From Moraxella nasibovis (lineage in GTDB: Bacteria; Pseudomonadota; Gammaproteobacteria; Pseudomonadales; Moraxellaceae): 64,000 bases of DNA. The notes beneath the pieces are model-generated. The model was given only the letters and a program-made list of their open reading frames with translations, ran no database searches and was not told the DNA's origin. The stretch covers positions 124,001 through 188,000 of the forward strand of contig NZ_CP089975.1 of NCBI RefSeq assembly GCF_029581575.1, given 5' to 3'. Positions 27,330-35,516 of this stretch are shown in pieces (the first letter of the stretch is position 1; each line of letters starts with the position of its first letter). The translations under genes were made by a program, and so were the position numbers.

Positions 27330-27950
27330 ATGACCAAAGCACGATTCATCACTTTTGAAGGCACCGAAGGCGTGGGCAAGACCACCGCCATCGATGGCTT
27401 TTGTCGCCATTTGGAGGATTTGGGCATTGCTTATGTGCGCACTCGTGAGCCGGGCGGCGCAGATGTGGCAGAGGTGATTCGCCAAATGCTACTTAGTAAA
27501 GACAGTGTACTGCATGACGACACCGAGCTTTTGCTCATGTTCGCTGCCCGTGCCGACCATCTGCACAAGACGATTTTGCCAGCGCTCGATGCAGGCAAAT
27601 GGGTGGTGTGTGACCGATTCATTGACAGCACGGTGGCGTATCAGGGCTTTGGGCGGTTTGGCGGCGACAAGCAAGCACTGGCTCGTATTGAGCTGTTGAT
27701 TGAGCAGTTTGTGCCGTGCCTGCCCGATGTGACGCTGTGGTTGGATTTGGATGTGGCGACAGGCATGATGCGTGCCAAAAGTCGCAGTCAGGCGGACCGT
27801 TTTGAGTCGTTGGACACACGGTTTTTTGATCAGGTATATCAAGGTTTGGCGCATCAATTTGCCAAGCACCCCAACCGCATTCGCCGTGTTGATGCGTCTG
27901 GCAGCGTAGAGGAAGTGGCGGTGCGCATTCGTCAGGCGGTGGGCGTGTAG
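27330..27950 (+). CDS. tmk: Thymidylate kinase
   Basis: 206 residues. P-loop GTEGVGKTT, TREPGGADVAE and the DRFIDSTVAYQGFGR (DRY/H-like) motif, with a LID region RAKSRSQADRFES. It phosphorylates dTMP to dTDP. The LID rather than P-loop carries the extra Arg, as in the type II (E. coli-like) enzymes. It is last in the pabC-mltG-tmk run; holB, common next, is absent here. Confidence 0.95.
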   Translation: MTKARFITFEGTEGVGKTTAIDGFCRHLEDLGIAYVRTREPGGADVAEVIRQMLLSKDSVLHDDTELLLMFAARADHLHKTILPALDAGKWVVCDRFIDSTVAYQGFGRFGGDKQALARIELLIEQFVPCLPDVTLWLDLDVATGMMRAKSRSQADRFESLDTRFFDQVYQGLAHQFAKHPNRIRRVDASGSVEEVAVRIRQAVGV

Positions 27951-28203
27951 CCTGCCCATGTTTCTCGCCTTTTATTGCTCATTGACTCAAAAACACCGCA
28001 TACCCACCAAAAGTTTTAAGAAGGGCTTGTTGGATTTTGAAGTTAAATCACGATACAGCCATCAGCTTGCGTAACTTTCTTCAGCATCTGGTAAGTTTTT
28101 GATAAAAATTCTCACTTGATTTGTTGGTAAATTTTTAGGATACTGGCGAGCGTTTGTTTTTATCAAATTTTATCAGATGATTTGGAAATTTTAAGGAAAA
28201 AGC

Positions 28204-29592
28204 ATGCGTCATTTTATGAAACCGACCATGCTGGCAGTGGCATTGAGCCTGTCGGCAGTATTAGTAAACACGCCTGTCTTATCGCCCGCTCAGGCGGCGG
28301 TGCAGGTTGATTTTGCCGATTTGGTGGCGCAGGCGTCTTCTGGTGTGGTGCGCATTTCCACCACCAAGCCCATCAAAGACTCTGAGATGACCCGTGCGCA
28401 GGCGCAGATGCTTAGGCAGTATCTAGGTGAGCAGGCAAATGTACCGACCATCGAGCATGGCTTTGGCACAGGATTTTTTATCACCAAAGATGGCTACATT
28501 TTGACCAATCATCATGTCGTCGAAGGGGCGCAGACGATCACGGTGACGCTACACGACCGTACGGAGATGGATGCGGTGTTGGTGGGTTCGGATGAGGCGT
28601 CGGACATTGCGGTGCTCAAAGTCAAAGGCGAGCAATTCCCTGCGCTGACGACGTCTCGCCGACAGCTGCGTGTGGGCGAGCCTGTGCTTGCCATCGGTTC
28701 GCCGTTTGGCTTTGATTACTCGGCATCGGCAGGCATTGTCTCTGCCAAGTCTCGCAACATGACGCCTGACGCCGCCGTGCCATTCATCCAGACCGATGTC
28801 GCCTTAAATCCTGGTAATTCAGGCGGTCCGCTGTTTAATCAGCAAGGCGAGGTCGTCGGGGTCAATTCACACATTTTTAGCGAAACGGGCGGCTACATGG
28901 GGCTGTCATTTTCCATTCCCATAGACGCCGCTTTGCACATTTATGAGCAAATCAAGGCGAATGGCAAGGTGCGGCGTTCGGCGCTGGGCATCATCGTGCA
29001 GGATGTTGATCGCAATCTGGCGGAAGCGTACGGACTGCCCAGACCACAAGGGGCGCTTTTGACCCGAGTGGGGGCGGGGTCGCCTGCGGATCTGGCAGGG
29101 CTAAAAGTGGGCGATTTGGTGCTCAATTTCAATGGCGCGCCCATCACGCAGGCGGCTGAGCTGTTGAATCTGCTCAATCGCACGCAGCCGAACGAGACCT
29201 TCCACCTGACTTATCAGCGAGGTCGCCAAAAATATGTGACCCAAGGTCGATTTGCTGAGGTGCCCAGCGATGTGTCGGCAGGCGGTGAGCGTCAGAGCGT
29301 CGGCGGTGTGAGACTGGGTCTGCGTCTAAAAGAACTCTCGCCAGCTGAGGCAGGTTTGCTTGCAAATTTGGGTGTGCAAGGCGGTGTGATGATCACTTCG
29401 GTGAATCCTGTGGGGCTGGCAGCACGCTCAGGAATACAGGCAGGCGATGTGATTGTCGGCATGAACCATCGCCCCACACGCAGCGTTCAGGAGATGGCGA
29501 CTGCGGTACAGAGTTTGCCATCAAAAGGCGTTGTGCCAGTACAGCTGATTCGTCAAGGCACACCTGCCATCGTCGGTATGCGTGTTGAGTAG
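28204..29592 (+). CDS. degQ: Periplasmic serine protease DegQ/MucD-type
   Basis: 462 residues: signal peptide (about 1-31, ending AQA), a trypsin-like domain with the catalytic triad His104 (TNHHVV), Asp134 (EASDIAVLKV) and Ser206 (NPGNSGGP), then two PDZ domains (from about 270 and 375). This HtrA family degrades or refolds misfolded envelope proteins. The symbol is for the family; DegP, DegQ and MucD cannot be separated without alignment. The long Q-loop of DegP is not evident, favouring DegQ/MucD. AAGGAA precedes the ATG. Confidence 0.9.
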   Translation: MRHFMKPTMLAVALSLSAVLVNTPVLSPAQAAVQVDFADLVAQASSGVVRISTTKPIKDSEMTRAQAQMLRQYLGEQANVPTIEHGFGTGFFITKDGYILTNHHVVEGAQTITVTLHDRTEMDAVLVGSDEASDIAVLKVKGEQFPALTTSRRQLRVGEPVLAIGSPFGFDYSASAGIVSAKSRNMTPDAAVPFIQTDVALNPGNSGGPLFNQQGEVVGVNSHIFSETGGYMGLSFSIPIDAALHIYEQIKANGKVRRSALGIIVQDVDRNLAEAYGLPRPQGALLTRVGAGSPADLAGLKVGDLVLNFNGAPITQAAELLNLLNRTQPNETFHLTYQRGRQKYVTQGRFAEVPSDVSAGGERQSVGGVRLGLRLKELSPAEAGLLANLGVQGGVMITSVNPVGLAARSGIQAGDVIVGMNHRPTRSVQEMATAVQSLPSKGVVPVQLIRQGTPAIVGMRVE

Positions 29593-29710
29593 CGAAAATT
29601 TGTAAAATAAATCCAAAAAAATCCATCAAAAGCCAAGTCAATTATGATAAACTAGGGGTAGTTTTAACGGCTTTTTTATTTCTTTTACAGTTTTTAAAAA
29701 TGGCATTCTC

Positions 29711-30616
29711 ATGACAGACGCATATCAAGACATTAAGTCAAAATTACAAGGTTCGATCACCGCCTTGGTCACACCCATGAAGGCAGACGGTGCGGTGGAT
29801 TATGATGCACTTGCCAAACTGATTGATTGGCAAATTGCCGAAGGTACGCACGCACTGGTGGCGGTAGGTACGACGGGCGAGTCAGCGACGCTTTCTATGG
29901 AGGAGCATGTCGAGGTGATTCGCTTTTTTGTCAAGCATGTGGGTGGGCGTGTGCCAGTCATCGCAGGTACGGGTGCAAACAACACGCTAGAAGCGATTGA
30001 GCTGACCGCCGCCGCCAAGGACGCAGGCGCTGACTGTGCGTTGTTGGTTGCGCCTTATTATAATAAGCCGACTCAAGAAGGCATTTATCAGCATTATAAA
30101 GCCATCAGCGAAGCGGTGGATATGCCGCAGATGCTGTACAATGTGCCGGGGCGTACCGTTGTGGACATCAGTCAAGAGACAGTGGAGCGTCTGATGGTAT
30201 TGCCAAACATCATCGCCATCAAGGATGCGACAGGTAGTGTCGAGCGTGGTGTAGCGCTCATCAAGGCGGTGGGTGAGCATCTGGTGGTGCTCTCTGGCGA
30301 CGACCCTACGGCACTAGAACTCATCAAGCATGGCGCCAAAGGCAATATTTCCGTCACTTCTAACATCGCCCCCAAAGCGATGAGCCAAGTCTTTGAGCTG
30401 GCATTGGCTGGCGACTTTGAGCAAGCAGCACAGATTCATGACACCGTCAAACATCTGCACAAAGACTTGTTCTGCGAATCTAGCCCACAGCCTGCCAAAT
30501 ATGCGCTTTATAAGATGGGTATGATTGACAAGGGCATTCGCCTGCCGCTTGTTTGGCTGTCATTAGACAGTCAGCCGATCATCGATGCGGCACTTGCCAA
30601 AGCCAACCTGCTATAA
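29711..30616 (+). CDS. dapA: 4-hydroxy-tetrahydrodipicolinate synthase
   Basis: 301 residues. GTTGESATLS, the Tyr of LLYNVPGRT-like LYNVPGRTVV, and the Schiff-base Lys in AIKDATGS are intact, with TPMKADGAVDYDA at the start. It condenses pyruvate with aspartate semialdehyde, opening the diaminopimelate and lysine pathway. Downstream genes are a small lipoprotein and purC, the same order as E. coli dapA-bamC-purC. Confidence 0.97.
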   Translation: MTDAYQDIKSKLQGSITALVTPMKADGAVDYDALAKLIDWQIAEGTHALVAVGTTGESATLSMEEHVEVIRFFVKHVGGRVPVIAGTGANNTLEAIELTAAAKDAGADCALLVAPYYNKPTQEGIYQHYKAISEAVDMPQMLYNVPGRTVVDISQETVERLMVLPNIIAIKDATGSVERGVALIKAVGEHLVVLSGDDPTALELIKHGAKGNISVTSNIAPKAMSQVFELALAGDFEQAAQIHDTVKHLHKDLFCESSPQPAKYALYKMGMIDKGIRLPLVWLSLDSQPIIDAALAKANLL

Positions 30617-30646
30617 AGCACAGGCAACACCCAATTAAGGATCATT

Positions 30647-30922
30647 ATGAATACGACACTAAAAATCAGCACCTTAGCGCTGGCTGCCATCGTAGCGCTG
30701 ACTGGGTGCAGCACCACCAAAAGCTGGTTGGCTAAGCGTGACAATGGCAGCCTTGATTATCAATCAAGCAAAAAGCTACCGCCAATTCAGCTGCCTGCCA
30801 ACCAACCTGCTGCTGAATTTGTTCCGCTGTATCCTACGCCAAATGTCGCTCGTGTGGATACCAATCTCACCAATGAATCAGGCAAGCAGTATGCACTGCC
30901 AAAGCCGCCAAGCGTGCGATAA
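30647..30922 (+). CDS. Short lipoprotein in the bamC position (BamC N-terminal-like)
   Basis: Only 91 residues. A lipoprotein signal with lipobox LTGC (Cys22) is followed by about 70 residues that look unstructured, rich in Pro, Asn, Ser and Lys, and include KKLPPIQLP, FVPLYPTP and GKQYALPKPPSVR. In E. coli, BamC (about 344 residues) lies exactly between dapA and purC, and its first ~70 mature residues are an extended lasso that binds BamD, followed by two helix-grip domains. Here only the lasso-like part is encoded and no helix-grip domains follow. Homology is inferred from position and character, not from alignment. AAGGA precedes the ATG. Confidence 0.7.
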   Translation: MNTTLKISTLALAAIVALTGCSTTKSWLAKRDNGSLDYQSSKKLPPIQLPANQPAAEFVPLYPTPNVARVDTNLTNESGKQYALPKPPSVR

Positions 30923-30981
30923 GATTCAGCGAGTTTTAACTGCATTTTTAAATTAAGAGATTTAAACCCAAGAGAATTAAC

Positions 30982-31698
30982 ATGGAAAAACAAGCCCTAC
31001 TTTATACTGGCAAAGCCAAATCTGTCTATGAGACCGAGCATGAAGACTATCTGGTGCTGCATTTTCGCAATGACGCATCGGCATTCAATGGCGAGAAAAT
31101 CGCTCAGCTTGACCGCAAAGGCAAAGTCAATAACCGCTTTAATGCCTTCATCATGCAAAAACTTGCCGAAGCTGGCATTGAGACGCATTTTGAACGCCAA
31201 CTGTCTGATGACGAAGTGCTGGTAAAACGCCTAAAAATGATCCCTGTCGAGTGCGTGGTGCGTAACTATGCCGCTGGTGGTCTGATGAAGCGTCTGGGCT
31301 TGGCAGAAGGTTTGCCGCTGCTGCCACCGACCTTTGAATTATTCTACAAAGATGACGCTCTGGGCGACCCAATGCTCTCAGAATCCACCGCCATCGCCCT
31401 AGGCTACGCCACCGCCGATGAGCTTGAACAGATGAAAGCTTTGACCTATAAAGTCAATGAAGTGCTGAGTAAAATCTTTGATGATGCTGGTCTGATGCTG
31501 GTTGATTTTAAGCTAGAATTTGGTCTGTTCCACGGTCGTATCGTGCTTGGCGATGAGTTCTCACCAGATGGTTGCCGTCTATGGGACAAAGAAACCAAGA
31601 AAAAACTGGACAAAGACCGTTTCCGTCAAGGCTTGGGCGATGTCGTTGAAGGCTATGAAGAAGTTGCCTTGCGTATCGGCGTGCCATTAGAAGGCTAA
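30982..31698 (+). CDS. purC: Phosphoribosylaminoimidazole-succinocarboxamide synthase
   Basis: 238 residues. [29 protein letters not shown], the [18 protein letters not shown] block, [13 protein letters not shown] and [14 protein letters not shown] are the characteristic SAICAR synthetase segments. It joins CAIR and aspartate in purine synthesis. AAGAGA precedes the ATG, and an intrinsic terminator lies just downstream. Confidence 0.97.
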   Translation: MEKQALLYTGKAKSVYETEHEDYLVLHFRNDASAFNGEKIAQLDRKGKVNNRFNAFIMQKLAEAGIETHFERQLSDDEVLVKRLKMIPVECVVRNYAAGGLMKRLGLAEGLPLLPPTFELFYKDDALGDPMLSESTAIALGYATADELEQMKALTYKVNEVLSKIFDDAGLMLVDFKLEFGLFHGRIVLGDEFSPDGCRLWDKETKKKLDKDRFRQGLGDVVEGYEEVALRIGVPLEG

Positions 31699-31703
31699 GA
31701 CTC

Positions 31704-31733
31704 AAAAACCCAAGCGATGTCTTGGGTTTTTTT
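31704..31733 (+). terminator. Rho-independent terminator after purC
   Basis: AAAACCCAAG / CTTGGGTTTT stem with a six-base CGATGT loop and a long T run, starting about six bases after the purC stop. Confidence 0.9.
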
Positions 31734-31783
31734 ATTGGTATTAAATTGACATTAAAAGCAACAAGGAAAGCGATGGGGGAATC

Positions 31784-32110
31784 ATGCCAAGCGACAAACT
31801 GTATAAATTCATCGGCTACATTCCAGAATCTGCCGTAGAAACCGTCAAAACTGCCCTATTTGATGCAGGTGCAGGGCAGATTGGCGATTATAGTCATTGT
31901 AGCTGGCAGGTGCTTGGGCTTGGGCAATTCAAACCACTCAAAGGGGCAAATCCTGCCATCGGCGAGATTGATAAGGTTGAGTATGTGTCTGAGTGGCGAG
32001 TAGAAACGGTCGTGCCTGATGCAAGATTGGCTGCGGTGATTGAGGCGTATAAGCAGGCACATCCGTATGAAATGCCTGCTTATGAAGTGTTTGAGATGGT
32101 GGGTGTGTGA
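31784..32110 (+). CDS. Stand-alone YqfO/NIF3-insert-like PII-fold protein
   Basis: 108 residues. YKFIGYIPESAVETVKTALFDAGAGQIGDYSHCSWQ, given here only by its ends YKFIGYIPE and GDYSHCSW, with a C-terminal HPYEMPAYEVFEM, is the pattern of the CutA/PII-like insert domain found in the middle of some NIF3-family proteins, here as an independent small protein. The conserved HPYExPAYxV motif is intact. Function is unestablished; metal or small-molecule sensing is often suggested for the fold. A GGGGGA site lies four bases before the ATG. It stands alone after purC. Confidence 0.75.
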   Translation: MPSDKLYKFIGYIPESAVETVKTALFDAGAGQIGDYSHCSWQVLGLGQFKPLKGANPAIGEIDKVEYVSEWRVETVVPDARLAAVIEAYKQAHPYEMPAYEVFEMVGV

Positions 32111-32277
32111 TGTTGGGCTAATTATTGGTGGGATTTATAGCCAGCCCTAAAATGAGTACTAAATTTTATCTGCAAACTTGCTGTTCTAAACAGCCGTACA
32201 CATCTATGTGTCGACATATAGAAAGTTTGTAGTTTTAGTAAATTTGGCATGTTAATGGCAACTGATATGACAATCGT

Positions 32278-32658
32278 ATGAAAAAATGGAGTGCTGCTTT
32301 GACGCCGTTACTTGATTATGCGCTAGAATACCAGCAGGGCAAAATGTCAGCCATGGATTTTTCTTGGGGATATATTGCTTTGCGCTCAAAATTATCAAAA
32401 GAGAATAATATAAACCTAAGATCTGTAAATGAGCAAACAGATATTGCTCAATGGGTGTTGTACTCGGCTTGTGATAGATTTGAACTTGATCCGGACCGCG
32501 AAATTGAAGAAATTGATGAACAGGAATTTAATGTTCTGGTGAATCAGGCTATCAAAATCGGATTCAGCAGCGAACAACAATTTAATGACCTGCAATTTAA
32601 AAAAGAAGTTGAACAAGCGCTGAGATCTGTTGGATTAACAGAGTTGATAGAAAGATAG
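32278..32658 (+). CDS. Hypothetical small acidic protein
   Basis: 126 residues, no signal peptide or membrane segment, predicted mainly helical and acidic in its centre (DPDREIEEIDEQEF). I do not recognise it; size and composition resemble orphan immunity proteins of toxin systems, but no toxin gene is adjacent. No clear ribosome site. The DNA is visibly more AT-rich than around it. An imperfect inverted repeat (32157-32179 with 32223-32240) lies upstream and a perfect palindrome (32783-32811) downstream, so this may be a small inserted module. Confidence 0.6.
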   Translation: MKKWSAALTPLLDYALEYQQGKMSAMDFSWGYIALRSKLSKENNINLRSVNEQTDIAQWVLYSACDRFELDPDREIEEIDEQEFNVLVNQAIKIGFSSEQQFNDLQFKKEVEQALRSVGLTELIER

Positions 32659-32782
32659 TCTCGATGATAAAAACTTCTTTGCCAAAACTGAATTTATGCC
32701 AAATTGGTAGGCTTGCTTTGAGTGGAGAAAATTCGATATGGCGCATTTTGAGCTTGGTAAACCATAAGGTCCATATCGTCAC

Positions 32783-32811
32783 ATCTGGGGTAAAATTCTT
32801 TTACCCCAGAT
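32783..32811. repeat. Perfect 13-bp palindromic hairpin
   Basis: ATCTGGGGTAAAA and TTTTACCCCAGAT flank a three-base TTC loop. No T run follows on either strand. It lies between the stops of two converging genes, so it may still act as a transcription stop or mRNA-end stabiliser. Confidence 0.7.
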
Positions 32812-32848
32812 TTCAAAGACTAAAACCTCACCATCTTGCCAAAAAAAG

Positions 32849-33358
32849 TCACTTACCATCAATCAGCACATCATTGGCGATGAGCGTTTTGTCGCCTTTG
32901 ACATCCAGCACTTCTTTTTTCAGCTCGGTGGTAAAGATGTGTTCTTTGCTGATGGTCTTGGTGTCAAGGCTGACATCTTCGATGGCGTGTGTGCTTTTGG
33001 TGACGGTGGCAGTCTCACGAGACAGCAAAATCTCAACAGAGCCATCGAGTGCCAAACTTTGCATTTTGCCATTGATGCTGATTTGGGCGTGCGTGTTGGC
33101 GGTGTTGTCGATGATGTCGATCAAAGCATCATCGCTCACAGGTTCATGATGATTGAGCGGTGAGTTGTCTTCTTTATAAGTGATGACAAGGTATTCTTCG
33201 GTCAAAGTGATGGGTAGATTCACCGTGCGAGAGCGGGTCTGCTTTGACAGCACCACTTTGCCTGTGCTGACTCTGTCTTTGTGAATGTGGGCACGCTCTT
33301 CTAAGAGTTCGAGCACTTGTGGGTCGGTGAGCGTGTTGTCGTTGATGTCTTTTGTCAT
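32849..33358 (-). CDS. DUF2382 (YsnF/AvaK-like) domain protein
   Basis: 169 residues, cytoplasmic. It contains two related charged beta segments (LELLEERAHIHKDRVSTGKV and the later VEILLSRETATVTKSTH...EDVSLDT), the hallmark of DUF2382, a domain common in stress-induced proteins of unknown function. Domain architecture is DUF2382 only, without the PRC barrel of its upstream neighbour. A terminator (33470-33499) separates the two, so it may have its own promoter in the 185-bp gap. Confidence 0.8.
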   Translation of the reverse strand: MTKDINDNTLTDPQVLELLEERAHIHKDRVSTGKVVLSKQTRSRTVNLPITLTEEYLVITYKEDNSPLNHHEPVSDDALIDIIDNTANTHAQISINGKMQSLALDGSVEILLSRETATVTKSTHAIEDVSLDTKTISKEHIFTTELKKEVLDVKGDKTLIANDVLIDGK

Positions 33359-33469
33359 GTGATTTTTCCTTAAATTTAAAATTGATCTGCTGTTGGTAAA
33401 TTGTGATGTTGGTCGCTGGTAAATAATTAACCAAATAATAAACGATGATCAAACGATGATTTTCATCTA

Positions 33470-33499
33470 AAAAAGCCAGAGCGATAACTCTGGCTTTTT
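33470..33499 (-). terminator. Terminator between the two DUF2382 genes
   Basis: AAAAAGCCAGAG / CTCTGGCTTTTT stem with a CGATAA loop, about 45 bp past the stop of the PRC-barrel gene; T run on the minus strand. Confidence 0.85.
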
Positions 33500-33543
33500 G
33501 ATTACTTTCGTGTCTTTGGCATGATGCCAAACTCATCAGTCAA

Positions 33544-34392
33544 TCACAGACCACGAGCGTGGCGTACTTCGTCAGCAGTGATGCCTTCGTAGTTCACGAC
33601 ATTGCCGTGTCTGTCCACCACATTACCTAGGTCATCGACATTCAGCTCTTCACGCTGGATGGTTTCTAGGATGGTCTCAGTGCGAGTGTCAGTGGTCTTG
33701 CCTAGGGTGATCTCTTCGGTCACATAAGTTTGCTTGCTGACATTAGCACGCTCAGCTTCTAGCTCAACGCTGATGGTGTCTGCGCCTAGATCATCACCGA
33801 TGCGACGGTCTGTTGGGCGATCTACCGGTACACGCTCGATGTGTGCATGCTCTTCTTCTAGGTTAACTTCCACACGACGCTCTTCGGTCACGACATGCTT
33901 GCCTACGCTTACGATGCCAGCGACGATGCGGTCTTTATTGACAGTCAGACGCTCTTCAAGCAGCTCTAGCGTGTTTGGCGCTGTGTAGTGTGTCTCGTTC
34001 AAGTCAAGGCGGCTTTCAGCTGGTAGTGTGTCGGCAGCATAGAATGCACGGTCTTTGTTGTATTGCTCTTCGTAGCTGTACACATAGTCACGGTCATAAG
34101 CTTCCATCGCTTCGACTTGGTCTTTGGTTAGGCTGTCGAAATATACTTCATCGCCTACGATGCGAGACAGACCTGCTGGTACCAACACTTCTTTTGAGAA
34201 GAACCAACCGCCAGCGTCCACAACCAAATAGCGAACTTTACCAGTATCAACTTCTACCAATACATCTTCTACTTTACCGATTTTTTCTTGTCCGATGCCA
34301 TATGCGGTCTTGCCGATAGGATTGTAATAGCCTTCACCCAAAACTTCACGGTTGGTGGTTTCAATGTCATGTAAACGAACTAGCTTGCTCAT
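33544..34392 (-). CDS. PRC-barrel plus DUF2382 domain protein
   Basis: 282 residues from the ATG at 34392, preceded by AAGGAA. The N-terminal PRC barrel (about residues 5-85) includes GKTAYGIGQEKIGKVEDVLV and RYLVVDAGGWFFSK; a spacer of about 60 residues leads to DUF2382 (about 135-255) with paired segments LELLEERLTVNKDRIVAG and EEITLGKTTDTRTETI. Such proteins are often induced by desiccation, oxidative or salt stress in gammaproteobacteria, but their activity is unknown. It ends with a short NVVDRHGNVVNYEGI motif, also typical. Divergent from rbfA across a 728-bp gap. Confidence 0.82.
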   Translation of the reverse strand: MSKLVRLHDIETTNREVLGEGYYNPIGKTAYGIGQEKIGKVEDVLVEVDTGKVRYLVVDAGGWFFSKEVLVPAGLSRIVGDEVYFDSLTKDQVEAMEAYDRDYVYSYEEQYNKDRAFYAADTLPAESRLDLNETHYTAPNTLELLEERLTVNKDRIVAGIVSVGKHVVTEERRVEVNLEEEHAHIERVPVDRPTDRRIGDDLGADTISVELEAERANVSKQTYVTEEITLGKTTDTRTETILETIQREELNVDDLGNVVDRHGNVVNYEGITADEVRHARGL

Positions 34393-34920
34393 AATGTGTT
34401 CCTTATTCAAATTCAAAATTTAATTTTCAAATTGCTGTTGCAATTCATCAATGATTTGCGTTTTGGGCATCGGTCTTAATCGTTGATTTGATGCCTTTTT
34501 ATATGATTCCAAGTAATCAACAAAGTTAAGAAATCATATTTCTCCATTAGGTCACTGTAGGACAACTTCTATTGTCGTACCCTGCGTTTCCATGTGTCCT
34601 AGTATAGGCGATTTAAAATTTAATAATAGGCGTTTTTTGTCAAAAAATAGGGCAGTTTTTTTGGCATTTTACGACCCAAGGTAAATCAATGTAAACTTGC
34701 GTAAATTCTGTATGGGTTTGGGTAGTTGTGTAATCAAGCTGTTATTTGTGGGTGCTTTTTTAACGGATTTTTATCGGTCAGCGAAGCAGTTTGGGAATTT
34801 TTTAGCCAGATTTTAGCTTAACTTTGCTAATTTCATGACAAATTTAAAAACCAATTTAGCGATTGATGGATTTTAAATGTGCGGAAGGCTTGGTCTTTGG
34901 TGTGCGTTGTTGGCATAAAT

Positions 34921-34949
34921 TTGGTTTCATGGCATAAATGAGCTATACT
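34921..34949 (+). promoter_or_regulatory. Candidate sigma-70 promoter, distal to rbfA
   Basis: TTGGTT, 17-base spacer, TATACT. A transcript from here would have a 160-base leader before rbfA. Confidence 0.45.
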
Positions 34950-35038
34950 ATGTCGCAACTGGCGTGATTTAAGATTAAATTAACAGTTAATGGTAAATTC
35001 AATAAACTGCGCCACGGTTGTCTAATTAAGAACTGTAA

Positions 35039-35066
35039 TTGAGATTTAAACCATTTATATTATAAT
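35039..35066 (+). promoter_or_regulatory. Candidate sigma-70 promoter of rbfA
   Basis: TTGAGA, 16-base spacer, perfect TATAAT, 55 bp before the rbfA start. Confidence 0.6.
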
Positions 35067-35120
35067 GATTTAATCATTTCACCAATTTCCAACTGATTTT
35101 AACCGATTAAAAGAGGCAAT

Positions 35121-35516
35121 ATGAACCAACGACTACAACGACTCTCCGATCAAATCCAGCGTACGCTTTCTGTGCTGATTCGTGATGAGATTAATGACCC
35201 ACGCTTGACAGGTTTTGTGACGATTTCATCTGTCAAAGTCAGCCCTGATTTGGGTTATGCCGACATTTATGTGACGATTTTGGAGCCGTCCAATGACGGT
35301 GGCATGAGTGCGGACGCTCACCGTGAGAGCTTGCAAGTATTGAAAAATGCGGCAGGCTTTTTACGCACCGAGTTGTCGCACACCATGAAAACTCGCACCA
35401 CGCCACGCCTTCGTTTTCATTATGACGAAGTGACCGCTCATGGCAACTATATGACAAACCTTGTCAATGAAGCCATGAAAAAGACGGGTGAGAGCCAAGA
35501 ATTGGACGGCGAATGA
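35121..35516 (+). CDS. rbfA: 30S ribosome-binding factor A
   Basis: 131 residues, KH-fold family. RLQRLSDQIQRTLSVLIRDEINDPRL at the start (shown as its ends) and FVTISSVKVSPDLGYADIYV with TTPRLRFHYDE are characteristic. It helps 16S rRNA 5'-end maturation and cold adaptation. AGAGG precedes the ATG. Its stop overlaps the truB start (ATGATGG), so the two are coupled. nusA-infB, the usual upstream neighbours, are not here. Confidence 0.95.
   Translation: MNQRLQRLSDQIQRTLSVLIRDEINDPRLTGFVTISSVKVSPDLGYADIYVTILEPSNDGGMSADAHRESLQVLKNAAGFLRTELSHTMKTRTTPRLRFHYDEVTAHGNYMTNLVNEAMKKTGESQELDGE

Larger units (their letters stand above)
34393..35120. other. Long intergenic region between the PRC-barrel gene and rbfA
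   Basis: 728 bp with no convincing gene. It holds two promoter candidates reading towards rbfA (34921-34949 and 35039-35066). The first 200 bp, leading into the PRC-barrel gene, are AT-rich, including CTATACTAGG on the minus strand that could be its -10 region. No tRNA, riboswitch or repeat copy was found; a small RNA cannot be excluded. Confidence 0.6.

Noticed and set aside
32664-33149. Plus-strand 161-residue frame
   Set aside because: It begins in noncoding DNA with the palindrome and then runs antisense to the DUF2382 gene; no family-like sequence.
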